This document shows, one piece after another, positions 1 to 8,900 of a stretch of 64,000 nucleotides of DNA. The stretch is from Verrucomicrobiota bacterium. Its GTDB lineage: Bacteria; Verrucomicrobiota; Kiritimatiellia; RFP12; UBA1067. The translations under genes and the position numbers were made by a program. The notes beneath the pieces are model-generated. The model was not told where the DNA came from and made no database searches. It saw only the letters and a list, made by a program, of their open reading frames with translations. The stretch lies in contig JAHFSX010000004.1 of assembly GCA_023269675.1 (NCBI GenBank), positions 62,001-126,000 of the forward strand, given 5' to 3'. How positions within the stretch are numbered: the stretch's first letter is position 1; every line of letters starts with the position of its first letter.

Positions 1-1110
1 CCCGCCGGTTTCCGCGCCGCGCTCGAGGCGATGAACAAAGTCCTCCGCGCCAAAGGGCTCAAGGACCTCTACTTCGTGGCCCTCGGCGGCGGCGGCAAAT
101 ACGGCGAGGCCGGGTTCAGCGCCTTCACCGCCTACTCCTACTACGGCGCAGACGCGACCTCCAAATACGAGCGGAAGCGCGGCTATTCGATGCCCTACGA
201 AGATATGGTCACGCACTTCGAAACCATGTGGGGCGCGGCCACGCGGAAATCCCAGCTGCCCTACATCGTGCCCGTCGGCTCGAACTGGGATGACCGCCCG
301 CGCGCACGCGAAAGCGCGTCGGTCATCACCGGCAAGACGCCCGCCCTGTTCGAACGGCTGTGCCGCGCCAGCCTCACCCACATCGACAAGAGCAACAATC
401 TGGCCATCATCGAAGCCTGGAACGAATGGGGCGAGGGCAGCTTCATCGAGCCCGACCGGGAGTTCGGCTTCGCCTTCCTCGACCGCGTGCGCAAGGTCTA
501 CACCGACGCGCCGGAGGCGCACACGGACCTCGTGCCCGCCGCGGCCAAGGTGGCGGGCTTCAGCGTCCTGAGCGCGGAAGAGCGCGCGCAGGCCCAAGCG
601 CTCGAGAGCCAGCCCTATCCGCCTCCGCCCCTCGCGGCGCGCACCACGCGGATCACCGTGGACGCGCCGCTGCCGGCGGGCGCACCGCTCAAGGCGTGGG
701 AGTTCGACGCCGGCACCGCCGAAGGGTGGATTCCCTATCAGGTTGAGCCGCTCAAGGTCGCCGAGGGCATCCTGCGCACACGGGCGACCGGCGACGACCC
801 CCAGCTCACCGTGCAGCGCGTCGGCATCGACGTGCAGGCGCTCGGCGGGATCGCCCTGCGGCTGAAGGCCAGCCCCGACGCAAGCGGCTGCGAGGTCTAC
901 TGGTCCACCGCCCGGGATCCCGGGCTCTCTGCGGATAAGTCCTTCTCCTTCGGCCTCCAGGCGGACGGCGCGTGGCACACGTACCTGATCTCCAGAAAGC
1001 CGGAAGGCAAATGGAGCGGCACCCTCGACAAGCTCCGCTTCGACATCGGCACGGCGGGCGACACGGTCGCGATCGACTGGATCAGGATGTACTCGACCCC
1101 ACAACCATAA
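1..1110 (+). CDS. WbsX/GH99-like protein, 5'-truncated by the window edge
   Basis: The reading frame is open from base 1, so the ATG at 31 is probably internal and the N-terminus lies outside the window. The visible part ends a (beta/alpha)8-type domain with the signature AWNEWGEG followed by FIEPDRE, matching the WNE(W/F)GEGxxIEP hallmark of the WbsX / GH99-like family. After a linker, a C-terminal beta-rich module (roughly the last 140 residues, starting AWEFDAGTAEGW) resembles carbohydrate-binding modules and recurs in the next gene. The role is probably glycan processing, inferred from family membership and secreted neighbours. The next gene starts 90 bp downstream and is a paralogue, suggesting local duplication. 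Substrate unknown. Confidence 0.75.
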   Translation, partial: PAGFRAALEAMNKVLRAKGLKDLYFVALGGGGKYGEAGFSAFTAYSYYGADATSKYERKRGYSMPYEDMVTHFETMWGAATRKSQLPYIVPVGSNWDDRPRARESASVITGKTPALFERLCRASLTHIDKSNNLAIIEAWNEWGEGSFIEPDREFGFAFLDRVRKVYTDAPEAHTDLVPAAAKVAGFSVLSAEERAQAQALESQPYPPPPLAARTTRITVDAPLPAGAPLKAWEFDAGTAEGWIPYQVEPLKVAEGILRTRATGDDPQLTVQRVGIDVQALGGIALRLKASPDASGCEVYWSTARDPGLSADKSFSFGLQADGAWHTYLISRKPEGKWSGTLDKLRFDIGTAGDTVAIDWIRMYSTPQP

Positions 1111-1199
1111 ACCGTTTGGGCAGGGGCGTCACCCCGCTTCGGCTCGTTCGGCGAACGCGCCCGGCCCCACACACCTTCCCGACAAGGAACGCGATCACC

Positions 1200-4196
1200 A
1201 TGACAATCCAATTCAAGCGAGAGCCCCTTCTGCTGGCCGCGGCGCTTCTGGTTATGGCGGGCCTGTCCGCGCCCCAGCCTGCGGACCCCGGACTCGTCGG
1301 CTATTGGCGTTTCGACGCGGCGACCCACGCGGCCGCGGATCTCTCGGGCCACGGCCACACCGCCCAGCTCGCCAACGTCAGGACCGTCGTCGAGAACGGC
1401 AAGACCGTGCTCGCACTGGACGGCACCCAGAAGATCCTCGTGCCGTCCGCCCCCGAGCTCAACCTGCAGCGCGGCTTCAGCATCGTGGCGAAAGTCAAGA
1501 TCACCGGAAATCTGGACCGCCTGATCATCGTCTCCAAAGAGAAGCAGTACCTGCTGCGGGTCGACCAGCAGGACGACGGCGGGCGCCTCTCCTTCTTCCC
1601 CTATGCGGACAACCAGTGGGAATCCCGTGTCCGCACCATCCCGCCGCAAACCAACGCGTGGTATCACCTCGTGGCCACCTGGGACGGCGCACTGGCCATG
1701 CTCTGGGTCAACGGCCTGCCCTATTCGCAGACCCGCCACGGCGCGGTCCCCGCGCCCAACGACGCGCCGCTCATGATCCTCTCCGCGCTGCCGCAGGGCG
1801 GCCTGCGCGGCGCGGTCGAGTATGTGAAGATCTACCGCCGCGCCTTATTGCCCCGCGAGATCGTCAGCGAGGCCTTCGGCATCGGGGACGCCGCCGCGCG
1901 GACGGCCGCGACGTCATTCGACTTTGCCGCCGGCGCGGGACTGGACGGCTGGACCACGCAGGAGGGCGCGGCCGTATCGCTGGACGGCGGACGCCTGGTG
2001 GTGAACTCGAAGACGCCGCAGTCCCTCGCGGTCTACAACCGCCTCCGCGCCAACATCGACAAGCGGGACTACGTGAGCCTGCGCATGTCGTCCGACCTGG
2101 GCGGACGCGCGGCGCTCATTTTCGTCACCACCAAAGGCGCGGGCCAGATCCCCTTCCAAGCCCTCGGCGACCAGAAGCCGCACACGTACGTCTTCGACCC
2201 GTGGACCGTCATCGGCTGGAGCGGCGAGCTCCTGGCGCTGGGGCTGATCCCTTCGGACCGCGCGGGCAACACCGCCCGCATCGAGTATCTGCAGGTGGGC
2301 GAGGCGCCGCGCGCCGCGCCGGACATCCGGGTCGACCGCCTCTTCACCGGATCCACCCTGCCGCGCGCCGGACGGCCCGACCGCCTCTGCGTGCGCGTGC
2401 ACAACGTGGCGGGCGCCTCGCAGCCCCTCACCGCCACGCTCGCCGCGCCGGAGGGCGTGATGCTCAAGAGCCCCGCTTCACAACCCTTACCCGCACTCGG
2501 ATACCGGGGCGAAGCGGAGCTGACGTGGGACGTGGAAGCCGCGCAGGCCGTCACGGGCGTGTTCCGCGTCACCGTCTCCGGCCCCGGCTTGGAAGCCCCG
2601 GCCGTGGCCGAGCAGGCGCTCGCCTTCCATGCCGACCCGCACCTGCCCGCCTCCGCCTACGTGCCGGTGCCTGTACCGGCCAAGACCCCGTACACGCTCT
2701 GGACGCACTACTGCGCCCTGTGGAAGCACGGCACACATTTCGGTTGGAAGAAGATCGAGCCATGGCCCGAGCGCAAGCCGCTGCTGGGCTGGTACAACGA
2801 GGGCACGCCCGAGGTCGCCGACTGGCACATCAAGTTCATGGTCGAGCACGGCATCTCCGGCGTGATCTACTGCTGGTACCGCGCCAGCGTTGACAAGCCG
2901 GTCGAGCAGCGGCTCGGCCACGCGCTGGAGGACGGCTTGCTCAAGGCCCGCTACCTCTCGATGATCAAGTTCGGCATCATGTGGGAGAACGGCTGCGCCG
3001 AGGGCGTCGCCTCCACCGACGACCTCCTGCATAACGTCCTGCCCTACTGGATCGAGCACTACTTCTCCAACCCGTCCTACCTCCGCTTCAACGGCCGCCC
3101 CGTGCTCTACATCTGGCAGCCGTCGCGGCTGCGCGCCCAGCTCGGCGGCAGCGAGAAGGTCCGCGCCGCGCTCAGCCTGATGCGGACCGAATGCGAGCGC
3201 CGCGGCCTCGGCGGCCTTTACCTGGTCGGCGCGCAATCGCAGGACAAGACCTCCATCGAAGCTTTGGCCAAGGAGGGCTGGGACGCCACGTCCGCCTACG
3301 GCAACGGCTGGAAACAGCCGGAACAGGTCACCGTCGCAGTTAACTACACCTGTGCGCCGGTGGAGGGCTTCATCGGCCAGCAGGAGACCCTCTGGCGGTT
3401 CAAGCGCGACCTGAACCTGCTGCCCGACGTGCGCGTGGCCATGATGGGCTGGGATCCCCGGCCGTGGCACGAGAAGGGCTTCTTCTGGTCCGAGAACACG
3501 CCCGCGAACTTCCGCGACCTGTGCCAGCGGGCCAAGGACTCCATCGACTCCTCAAGGGCGCGCACGGGCCTCGGCACGAACACCGTGCTCTTCTGCTGCT
3601 GGAACGAGTTCGGCGAAGGCCATTACATCGAGCCGACGCGCGGTTCGGGCTTCGCCTACCTCGACGCGATCCGCGACGTGTTCTGCGAAGGCCCGAAAGA
3701 GCACTCGGACATCCTCCCGCAGGATGTCGGACTCGCTCCGTCCGAGTCGTGGTATCTCGCGTCGCGCGGCGCGGGCCAGCCCGGCAAAGACGCCACCGCG
3801 TGGTCGGGCCAGACGCTGGGACAGTGGACCGGCTCCGCGGGGTTCGCGCAGCTCGAGACGCGCGACGGCCTTCTGCGCGGCACGACCGACAGCCGCGACC
3901 CCGTCCTGACTTCGCCCGCGCTCGAGCTGCGCGCGAGCCGCTACGCGCGCCTGCGGCTCGAGATGCGCCTCGACCGGCCGGCCGGCGGCGCCCAGCTCTT
4001 CTGGGCCACGACGTCCTCCGGCGTCAGCGAGGCCACCAGCGTCGCGGTCCCGACCGTCGCGGACGGCCAGTGGCACACCTACACCTTCGAGCTCGGCCAG
4101 AACCCGAGCTGGGGCGGCTGCGTCAGCGCGTTCCGCCTCGATCCCGCCTCCGAACCCGGCGTCACGGTGGAGATCCGCTCGATCCGTCTGGAGTAA
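1200..4196 (+). CDS. Secreted LamG plus WbsX/GH99-like multidomain protein
   Basis: 998 residues. I chose the ATG at 1200 because AAGGA precedes it and a clear Sec signal peptide follows (basic start, then LLLAAALLVMAGLSA); the open frame runs further upstream but overlaps the previous gene. Domain order: signal peptide 1-25; LamG/concanavalin-like domain about 30-215; a beta-rich module about 240-370; an Ig-like stretch about 385-470; then a WbsX/GH99-like barrel about 480-860 with CCWNEFGEG near residue 800 followed by HYIEP; and a C-terminal module like that of the preceding gene. Probably an extracytoplasmic glycan-active enzyme. The sequence shows the domain pattern; catalytic activity and substrate are not proved. 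Confidence 0.8.
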   Translation: MTIQFKREPLLLAAALLVMAGLSAPQPADPGLVGYWRFDAATHAAADLSGHGHTAQLANVRTVVENGKTVLALDGTQKILVPSAPELNLQRGFSIVAKVKITGNLDRLIIVSKEKQYLLRVDQQDDGGRLSFFPYADNQWESRVRTIPPQTNAWYHLVATWDGALAMLWVNGLPYSQTRHGAVPAPNDAPLMILSALPQGGLRGAVEYVKIYRRALLPREIVSEAFGIGDAAARTAATSFDFAAGAGLDGWTTQEGAAVSLDGGRLVVNSKTPQSLAVYNRLRANIDKRDYVSLRMSSDLGGRAALIFVTTKGAGQIPFQALGDQKPHTYVFDPWTVIGWSGELLALGLIPSDRAGNTARIEYLQVGEAPRAAPDIRVDRLFTGSTLPRAGRPDRLCVRVHNVAGASQPLTATLAAPEGVMLKSPASQPLPALGYRGEAELTWDVEAAQAVTGVFRVTVSGPGLEAPAVAEQALAFHADPHLPASAYVPVPVPAKTPYTLWTHYCALWKHGTHFGWKKIEPWPERKPLLGWYNEGTPEVADWHIKFMVEHGISGVIYCWYRASVDKPVEQRLGHALEDGLLKARYLSMIKFGIMWENGCAEGVASTDDLLHNVLPYWIEHYFSNPSYLRFNGRPVLYIWQPSRLRAQLGGSEKVRAALSLMRTECERRGLGGLYLVGAQSQDKTSIEALAKEGWDATSAYGNGWKQPEQVTVAVNYTCAPVEGFIGQQETLWRFKRDLNLLPDVRVAMMGWDPRPWHEKGFFWSENTPANFRDLCQRAKDSIDSSRARTGLGTNTVLFCCWNEFGEGHYIEPTRGSGFAYLDAIRDVFCEGPKEHSDILPQDVGLAPSESWYLASRGAGQPGKDATAWSGQTLGQWTGSAGFAQLETRDGLLRGTTDSRDPVLTSPALELRASRYARLRLEMRLDRPAGGAQLFWATTSSGVSEATSVAVPTVADGQWHTYTFELGQNPSWGGCVSAFRLDPASEPGVTVEIRSIRLE

Positions 4197-4293
4197 CCGC
4201 CGTGAAGCTTTTAACGCGCGTGATTTCAGATCGGGGGACAGACACCGACAAGGCTGTTGGCGCAGAAGCGCTCCGATCTGATATGCTAAGCCC

Positions 4294-5301
4294 ATGTTAG
4301 GCCTTTTTATCATGCTTCTCTTCCCCAGTCTGACGTCGGGTGCGCAAACAGGCCCGCCCGCCCTGCAGCAGCTCACCTTCACCCACATGGCCGACGCCTC
4401 GGCGGCGGAAGGGCTGGGCCACGGACTGATGGTCGCGGCAAGCGACGAAGACAACCTCCTGCGGGTCTACCGTCTGCCGCAAGGCGGCGCACCCGTCGCG
4501 TCATGGGATGCCTCGCAGGGCATGCTCCTCGAAAAGAAATCGCCGGAGATGGACATTGAGGGCTCGGCCAAGATCGGCGACACCGTCTACTGGGTCACCT
4601 CGCACGCGCCGAACAAGGAGGGCCAGCCGCGCCCGAACCGCAAGCGCTTCTTCGCCACCCGCATCACGGTGACGAACGGCGTGCCCGTGTTCCAGAGGGT
4701 CGGCCGGCCCGTCGCCACGCTGGTCAACGACCTGGCCCTTGACCCGCGCTACGCCGCGTTCGGCCTGGCGGCCGCCGCGCGGCTGCCGCCCAAAACGCCC
4801 GGCAGCCTCAACATCGAGGCGCTCTGCGACACGCCCGAAGGCGGCCTGCTGATCGGCTTCCGCTCCCCCTGCCCGCAGGGCCGGGCCCTGCTCGCGCCGC
4901 TGCTGAATCCCGCCGAGACGGTGGCCGGACAGCCGCCGCGCTTCGGCGGCCCGCTCCTGCTCGACCTCGGCGGCAACGGCGTGCGCGCCATGCTCCGCAC
5001 CGGCGACCGCTACTTCATCATGTCCGGCTCGCCGCTCAGCGGCGGAACGCCGGTTCTCTACAGCTGGGACGGCCGCGCCGCGCCGCAGGCCGTGCCCCTG
5101 CCGGGGCTGCCCGCCGACGCGCACCCGGAAGCCCTGGTGCTGGCCGAACTCAACGGCGCAGCCGCGCTGCTGGCGCTCAGCGACGACGGCACGCGGCTGG
5201 TCGAAGGCGTTCCCGCCAAGACCCTCGCCGACCCGGCGCGCCGCACCTTCCGCGGGTTCCTTTTTTCCGTTCCTGACCTTGCCGCCCCATCGCTTCAGTG
5301 A
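4294..5301 (+). CDS. DUF3616-domain secreted protein
   Basis: 335 residues with a short signal peptide (MLGLFIMLLFPSLTSGA). Motifs such as DIEGSAKIGDTVYWVTSHAPNK, an early EGLGHGLMVA segment and NIEALCDTPEGGLLIGFRSP match the DUF3616 family, which is predicted to form a beta-propeller-like extracytoplasmic fold of unknown function. No convincing Shine-Dalgarno precedes the ATG at 4294; an alternative ATG lies at 4312. A 9-bp dyad (4226-4234 with 4273-4281) lies in the spacer just upstream and might be regulatory. It follows the WbsX pair at about 100 bp on the same strand and could be co-transcribed. Function unknown. Confidence 0.75.
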   Translation: MLGLFIMLLFPSLTSGAQTGPPALQQLTFTHMADASAAEGLGHGLMVAASDEDNLLRVYRLPQGGAPVASWDASQGMLLEKKSPEMDIEGSAKIGDTVYWVTSHAPNKEGQPRPNRKRFFATRITVTNGVPVFQRVGRPVATLVNDLALDPRYAAFGLAAAARLPPKTPGSLNIEALCDTPEGGLLIGFRSPCPQGRALLAPLLNPAETVAGQPPRFGGPLLLDLGGNGVRAMLRTGDRYFIMSGSPLSGGTPVLYSWDGRAAPQAVPLPGLPADAHPEALVLAELNGAAALLALSDDGTRLVEGVPAKTLADPARRTFRGFLFSVPDLAAPSLQ

Positions 5302-5438
5302 GCGAGGCACGTGCCGGCCTTTCCCGGTTTCAGGGGCCGTTTTGAGTTTGCTTCTTGAGCCGGAAAGCCGCAAAATGACCGCGCTGACCGATTCTGAACT
5401 TGCGTGATCACTGGAGTTACGGTAAAAACGGTACTGTC

Positions 5439-6335
5439 GTGAAAGTCCTGTTTCTATTCATCGATGGCGTGGGGTTGCGTGCGCCCGCAAAGGATAATCC
5501 GGTACACGCCGGAGTGTGTCCGGTTTTATGCCATCTCATGGAAAAACACGCCGTGTTCATCGACGCGTGCCTCGACACCAAAGGCCTGCCGCAGAGCGCC
5601 ACGGGCCAGACCGCGATGTTCACCGGCGTCAATGCCGCGCATTACATGGGCCGTCACTGCGAGGGCTTCCCCGGCCCCTCCCTGCGCAAGCTGATCGAGG
5701 AGAGCAACCTCTTCATGGAGCTCACCCGCAAGGGTCTGCGCTGCCGCTTCGCCGACTCCTACATGGTGGACAGCATGGATGACCTGCGCGTGCGCCGGTT
5801 CAAATCGGTCACCACCGTCATGGCGCTCACCCAGCCTGAAACCATCTCCGTGCAGGACGACCTGCAGTCGAATCAGGCGGTGTTCCACGACATCACGCGG
5901 GCCAGTCTCGCCGAGAAGGGCCACGCCATTCAGGTCATCACGCCCCAGCAGGCCGCCGAACATCTCATCCAGGTCGCACGGGCCAACGACTTCACCCTGT
6001 TCGAGTTCTTCCTCACCGATCTCGCGGGCCACTCCTGCAACTACGACCACGCCTGCGAGACGCTGAAGATGCTGGACCTTTTTCTCGATTCGGTCGTCAA
6101 GCTCTGCAAGACGACCGGCATGCTGCTCATCATCACGAGCGACCACGGCAACATCGAGGACATGGGCACGCGCGGCCACACCCGCAATCTCGTGCCCCTG
6201 ATCGCGATCGGGCCCGGCGCGGAGGAGATCAAGGCCAACGCCGTCAGCCTGGTGGACATCACGCCGCGCATCACGCGCCTGATGGTGCCGGGCTATATCC
6301 CGCCCGTGCGCCACGTGCAGCCGATCGCCCCTTAA
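5439..6335 (+). CDS. Alkaline-phosphatase-superfamily metalloenzyme (PGM/sulfatase-like)
   Basis: About 298 residues from the GTG at 5439; a TTG at 5400 would add 13 residues. I prefer 5439 because family members begin directly at the metal-binding strand (here KVLFLFIDGVG). The expected metal ligands can be seen: the Asp in FIDGVG, the Thr-rich nucleophile loop SATGQTAMFTG, a DLAGH motif, and TSDHGNIED followed by GHTRN. This is the metalloenzyme domain of cofactor-independent phosphoglycerate mutase, phosphopentomutase and related phosphatases. The protein is shorter than iPGM and lacks room for its second domain, so it is more likely a phosphatase or phosphomutase-like enzyme. No signal peptide, so cytoplasmic. 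Substrate not predictable. Confidence 0.8.
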   Translation: MKVLFLFIDGVGLRAPAKDNPVHAGVCPVLCHLMEKHAVFIDACLDTKGLPQSATGQTAMFTGVNAAHYMGRHCEGFPGPSLRKLIEESNLFMELTRKGLRCRFADSYMVDSMDDLRVRRFKSVTTVMALTQPETISVQDDLQSNQAVFHDITRASLAEKGHAIQVITPQQAAEHLIQVARANDFTLFEFFLTDLAGHSCNYDHACETLKMLDLFLDSVVKLCKTTGMLLIITSDHGNIEDMGTRGHTRNLVPLIAIGPGAEEIKANAVSLVDITPRITRLMVPGYIPPVRHVQPIAP

Positions 6336-6342
6336 AACGAGA

Positions 6343-6370
6343 GACCCGCAGCCTTGGCAGACTGCGGGTC
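6343..6370 (-). terminator. Hairpin between convergent genes
   Basis: Perfect 9-bp stem GACCCGCAG / CTGCGGGTC with a 10-base loop, 8 bp past the stop at 6335 and 30 bp past the stop of the leftward MFS gene at 6400. Read leftward it is followed by a T-rich stretch (TCTCGTTTTA), so it most likely terminates the MFS transcript and may act in both directions. Confidence 0.5.
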
Positions 6371-6399
6371 AAAGGGATTGCACCTCTCGCCGAAGCCGG

Positions 6400-7569
6400 T
6401 TAGGCCTTCGTCTGCTTCGAGGCGAAGACGCCCAGGCCCAGCAGGTACACGAGGCAGGCGAGCAGCACAAAAATCAAGCCGTTCGGCCCGACCGAGCTCT
6501 TGACCGCGCCCATGATCGGCGGAATGATCGCGCCGCCCGCGATCGCCATCACCATCAGCCCCGAGATCTCGTTGGCCTTCTGCGGCAGCTTGTTCATGGC
6601 CAGCCCGAACACCATGCCGAAGATGTTGGAGATGCCCAAGCTCGCCACGAACACGCAGGCCAGCACCGCGGTGGGGGCTTTGAGGAAGAGCATGGCCACC
6701 GTGCCCGCGATCGCCAGCAGCGCGCTCGCCGGGAAACACTTGGCCGGGGAAACTTTGGCCAGGATCATCGCGCCCACGAAGGAGCCGATGGTCTTCGCAA
6801 CGAAGTAGACCGTCGGGCCCATCGCCGCCTTGTCGAGATCCAGCTTGCACACCTCCTGCAGATAGGGCGGGATCGAATAGCCCATGCCCACGTCCACGCC
6901 CACGACAAACAGAATGCCGGTGAACATCGCCAGAATGTAAGGGTTCGCCAGCAATCCCAGGCAGCCGCCGAACGTCGTGGCGGAAGCGGAGGCCGCTTCG
7001 CGTTTCACCGGCGTCGCGGCCAGCCAGATCGCGGCCACCAGCGTGATCGCGCCGTAGATCGGGAAGATCAGTTTCCAGTTGCCCAGCGACTTCGCCGCCG
7101 TGGCCGCGATGATCGGGCTCAGCGCCGCGCACAGCGCCTTGACGAACTGCCCCAGCGAGAGGCTGCTGGTCAACTTATCCGGGCTGATCACGTTGCTCAT
7201 CAGGGGCGGCAGCGCGGCCTGGATCACCGTGTTGCCGATGCCCATCAGCGCGAACGCCGCGAACACCGCGTATTTGGAGTACGCCACCATCGGCAGCATC
7301 ATGGCGACGACCGTGATGGCCAAGCTCACCAGCACCGTGTTCTTGCGCCCGATGCGGCTGGTCAGCATGCCGGTCGGGATCGACACGATGAAGAACCAGA
7401 GGAAGATCATGGACGGCAGGAAACTGGCCACCTTGTCCGACAGGCCGAAATCATGCTTCACATACGCCGTGGCCGTGCCGACCACATCCACAAAGCCCAT
7501 CACAAAGAAACCGAACAGAATCGGCAGCAAAGCCATGACGCCCGAACCCGACTTACTCTCAGAATACAT
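6400..7569 (-). CDS. MFS sugar permease, FucP/GluP-like
   Basis: 389 residues. The ATG at 7569 has AAGGAG about 8 bases upstream, so the 15 extra residues of the longer frame are rejected. About twelve hydrophobic segments span the protein. The N-terminal FFVMGFVDVVGTATAYVKHDF and the loop SRIGRKN between helices 2 and 3 fit the FHS (fucose/glucose/galactose:H+ symporter) branch of the major facilitator superfamily. Probable role: proton-coupled import of a monosaccharide across the inner membrane. It stands alone: a strong terminator at 7647-7679 separates it from the XRE gene upstream, so it needs its own promoter in the short interval 7570-7646. Substrate is inferred only at the level of sugar. 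Confidence 0.85.
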   Translation of the reverse strand: MYSESKSGSGVMALLPILFGFFVMGFVDVVGTATAYVKHDFGLSDKVASFLPSMIFLWFFIVSIPTGMLTSRIGRKNTVLVSLAITVVAMMLPMVAYSKYAVFAAFALMGIGNTVIQAALPPLMSNVISPDKLTSSLSLGQFVKALCAALSPIIAATAAKSLGNWKLIFPIYGAITLVAAIWLAATPVKREAASASATTFGGCLGLLANPYILAMFTGILFVVGVDVGMGYSIPPYLQEVCKLDLDKAAMGPTVYFVAKTIGSFVGAMILAKVSPAKCFPASALLAIAGTVAMLFLKAPTAVLACVFVASLGISNIFGMVFGLAMNKLPQKANEISGLMVMAIAGGAIIPPIMGAVKSSVGPNGLIFVLLACLVYLLGLGVFASKQTKA

Positions 7570-7646
7570 TGTCGCTTCTCCTTCCAGTGATCCGTTATGA
7601 AACCGACACGGCACACCCGTCCACGGGCATTAGCGCCACAGTATAC

Positions 7647-7679
7647 AAAAAAACCTCCCGGTTTGCACCGAGAGGTTTT
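7647..7679 (-). terminator. Rho-independent terminator of the XRE gene
   Basis: On the minus strand a 13-bp stem (AAAACCTCTCGGT with ACCGGGAGGTTTT, one G-T wobble) closed by a GCAA tetraloop is followed by a T-run. It lies 31 bp beyond the stop codon at 7710 and separates the regulator from the downstream MFS gene. Confidence 0.9.
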
Positions 7680-7709
7680 CATCTTCATCCGGGATGCGGG
7701 CCGCGCGTT

Positions 7710-8900
7710 TTACGCGTCCAGCTTGACCCCGTTCTGACGCAGCACGCGCTTGACCGCGTTGACCGGCTTCTGGTCCTTGCCCGCCCTCTGCTCGGCTTGC
7801 AGCACCAGATCGCACAGCCGCCCGTTCATCGCGAGCTGCGGACGGTTGCCGCCCGGCTCGGCGGTGGGCCCGTTCTCCGTGTAGAAGGCCTCGATCTCAT
7901 CCTTGAACAGGTAGAACCGCGGACTCTTCTTCTGCTTGTCGCTCCAGCTCAGCTTGAGCGACTGCAGGCGCAGGGCGAAACTCTGCGCGGAGACGCCGTA
8001 GCGCTTCTTCAGGCGCAACAGCATGTCCCACGTCCACGCCTTGGGGGTGATCCCCAACTGCCAGACCGTGGTCTGCACCGCGCTGGCCGGCATCAGGAAG
8101 TAGGCCGCAAACCGGCGCGCGAACTGCGCCTCGTCCAACACCGTCTCGTCCGCCACCACGGACTGCGCCGCATCCGCGGCCGCGCCGTACACCGTGCGCG
8201 TGTGCCAGAAGATGCGCCCCAGCTCAAAGGCCAGCCGGAACAGCTGATGCTCCGGCTGTTTCTTAAGCAGGCTGTTCATGAAAAAGAAGGCGTTGCGATT
8301 GAGGCGGTCAAACCCGCAGAACGTCTCGCACCCCTCCGGCATCTCCATGAACACGATGCGCAGGCCCGCGTTCTCGAACAGCTCCAGATAATCGTACACG
8401 ATCGCGTTGCCGATGCCGAGGTTCTGGCGAACCCGCGCCGCCAAATGTTCGGCCCCTGCCTCCGTGGGCGTGAAAGGCACGTACAGCGGCAGGTCGGACA
8501 TCTTGACCGTCCCGCAGAGATCTTCCAGAACCAGCATCTTGTCCGCGACGGACTGACAGATGATGTGTGCCGACTTCATGGCTTCGGAACCCGCCGCCGT
8601 ATCCAGCGGAGGCAGCAACAGCGGAGCCGTGTCCGCGACCGTCGGCGCGCCCGGGTGCCAGACGTTGCTCTCTTGGAACAGGTCATCCAGCCGGACGTTC
8701 AGCTGCTTCGCGAGCCGGTACAACACGCGTCCGGAAGGCAGGTGCTTCCCTTTCTCGATCCATCCCAAAGGACCGGCCCGGATCCCGATTTCGGTGGCGA
8801 GGCGGATTTGGGACACATGTTGAATCTCGCGCAGCTGGCGAATTCGCCCACCCACGCGTATGGCGATCTCTCGCTCCGCCGGCGTCTTTTGCTTACCCAT
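7710..8900 (-). CDS. XRE-family regulator with degenerate ImmA/IrrE (DUF955) domain
   Basis: 396 residues; AGGAG 7 bases before the ATG. Residues 14-75 are an HTH_3 (Cro/C1) domain (RQLREIQHVSQIRLATEIG, IEKGKHLPS, LAKQLNVRLDDLF). Residues about 150-275 follow the ImmA/IrrE metallopeptidase layout, including ARRFAAYFLMP, the counterpart of the conserved RFAxxLLMP element. The zinc site normally written HExxH reads FELGR (225-229), so both His ligands are replaced and proteolysis is unlikely. The C-terminal ~100 residues are an extra region of unknown function. Intact family members cleave or release repressors in phage, ICE and stress circuits; here the domain may only sense a ligand or partner. 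No toxin gene adjoins it. Confidence 0.85.
   Translation of the reverse strand: MGKQKTPAEREIAIRVGGRIRQLREIQHVSQIRLATEIGIRAGPLGWIEKGKHLPSGRVLYRLAKQLNVRLDDLFQESNVWHPGAPTVADTAPLLLPPLDTAAGSEAMKSAHIICQSVADKMLVLEDLCGTVKMSDLPLYVPFTPTEAGAEHLAARVRQNLGIGNAIVYDYLELFENAGLRIVFMEMPEGCETFCGFDRLNRNAFFFMNSLLKKQPEHQLFRLAFELGRIFWHTRTVYGAAADAAQSVVADETVLDEAQFARRFAAYFLMPASAVQTTVWQLGITPKAWTWDMLLRLKKRYGVSAQSFALRLQSLKLSWSDKQKKSPRFYLFKDEIEAFYTENGPTAEPGGNRPQLAMNGRLCDLVLQAEQRAGKDQKPVNAVKRVLRQNGVKLDA

Noticed and set aside
972..1199. Upstream extension of the LamG/WbsX-like gene to an ATG at 972
   Set aside because: It overlaps the preceding gene in another frame, encodes Arg/His-rich shadow sequence, and a signal peptide with a ribosome-binding site starts at 1200.
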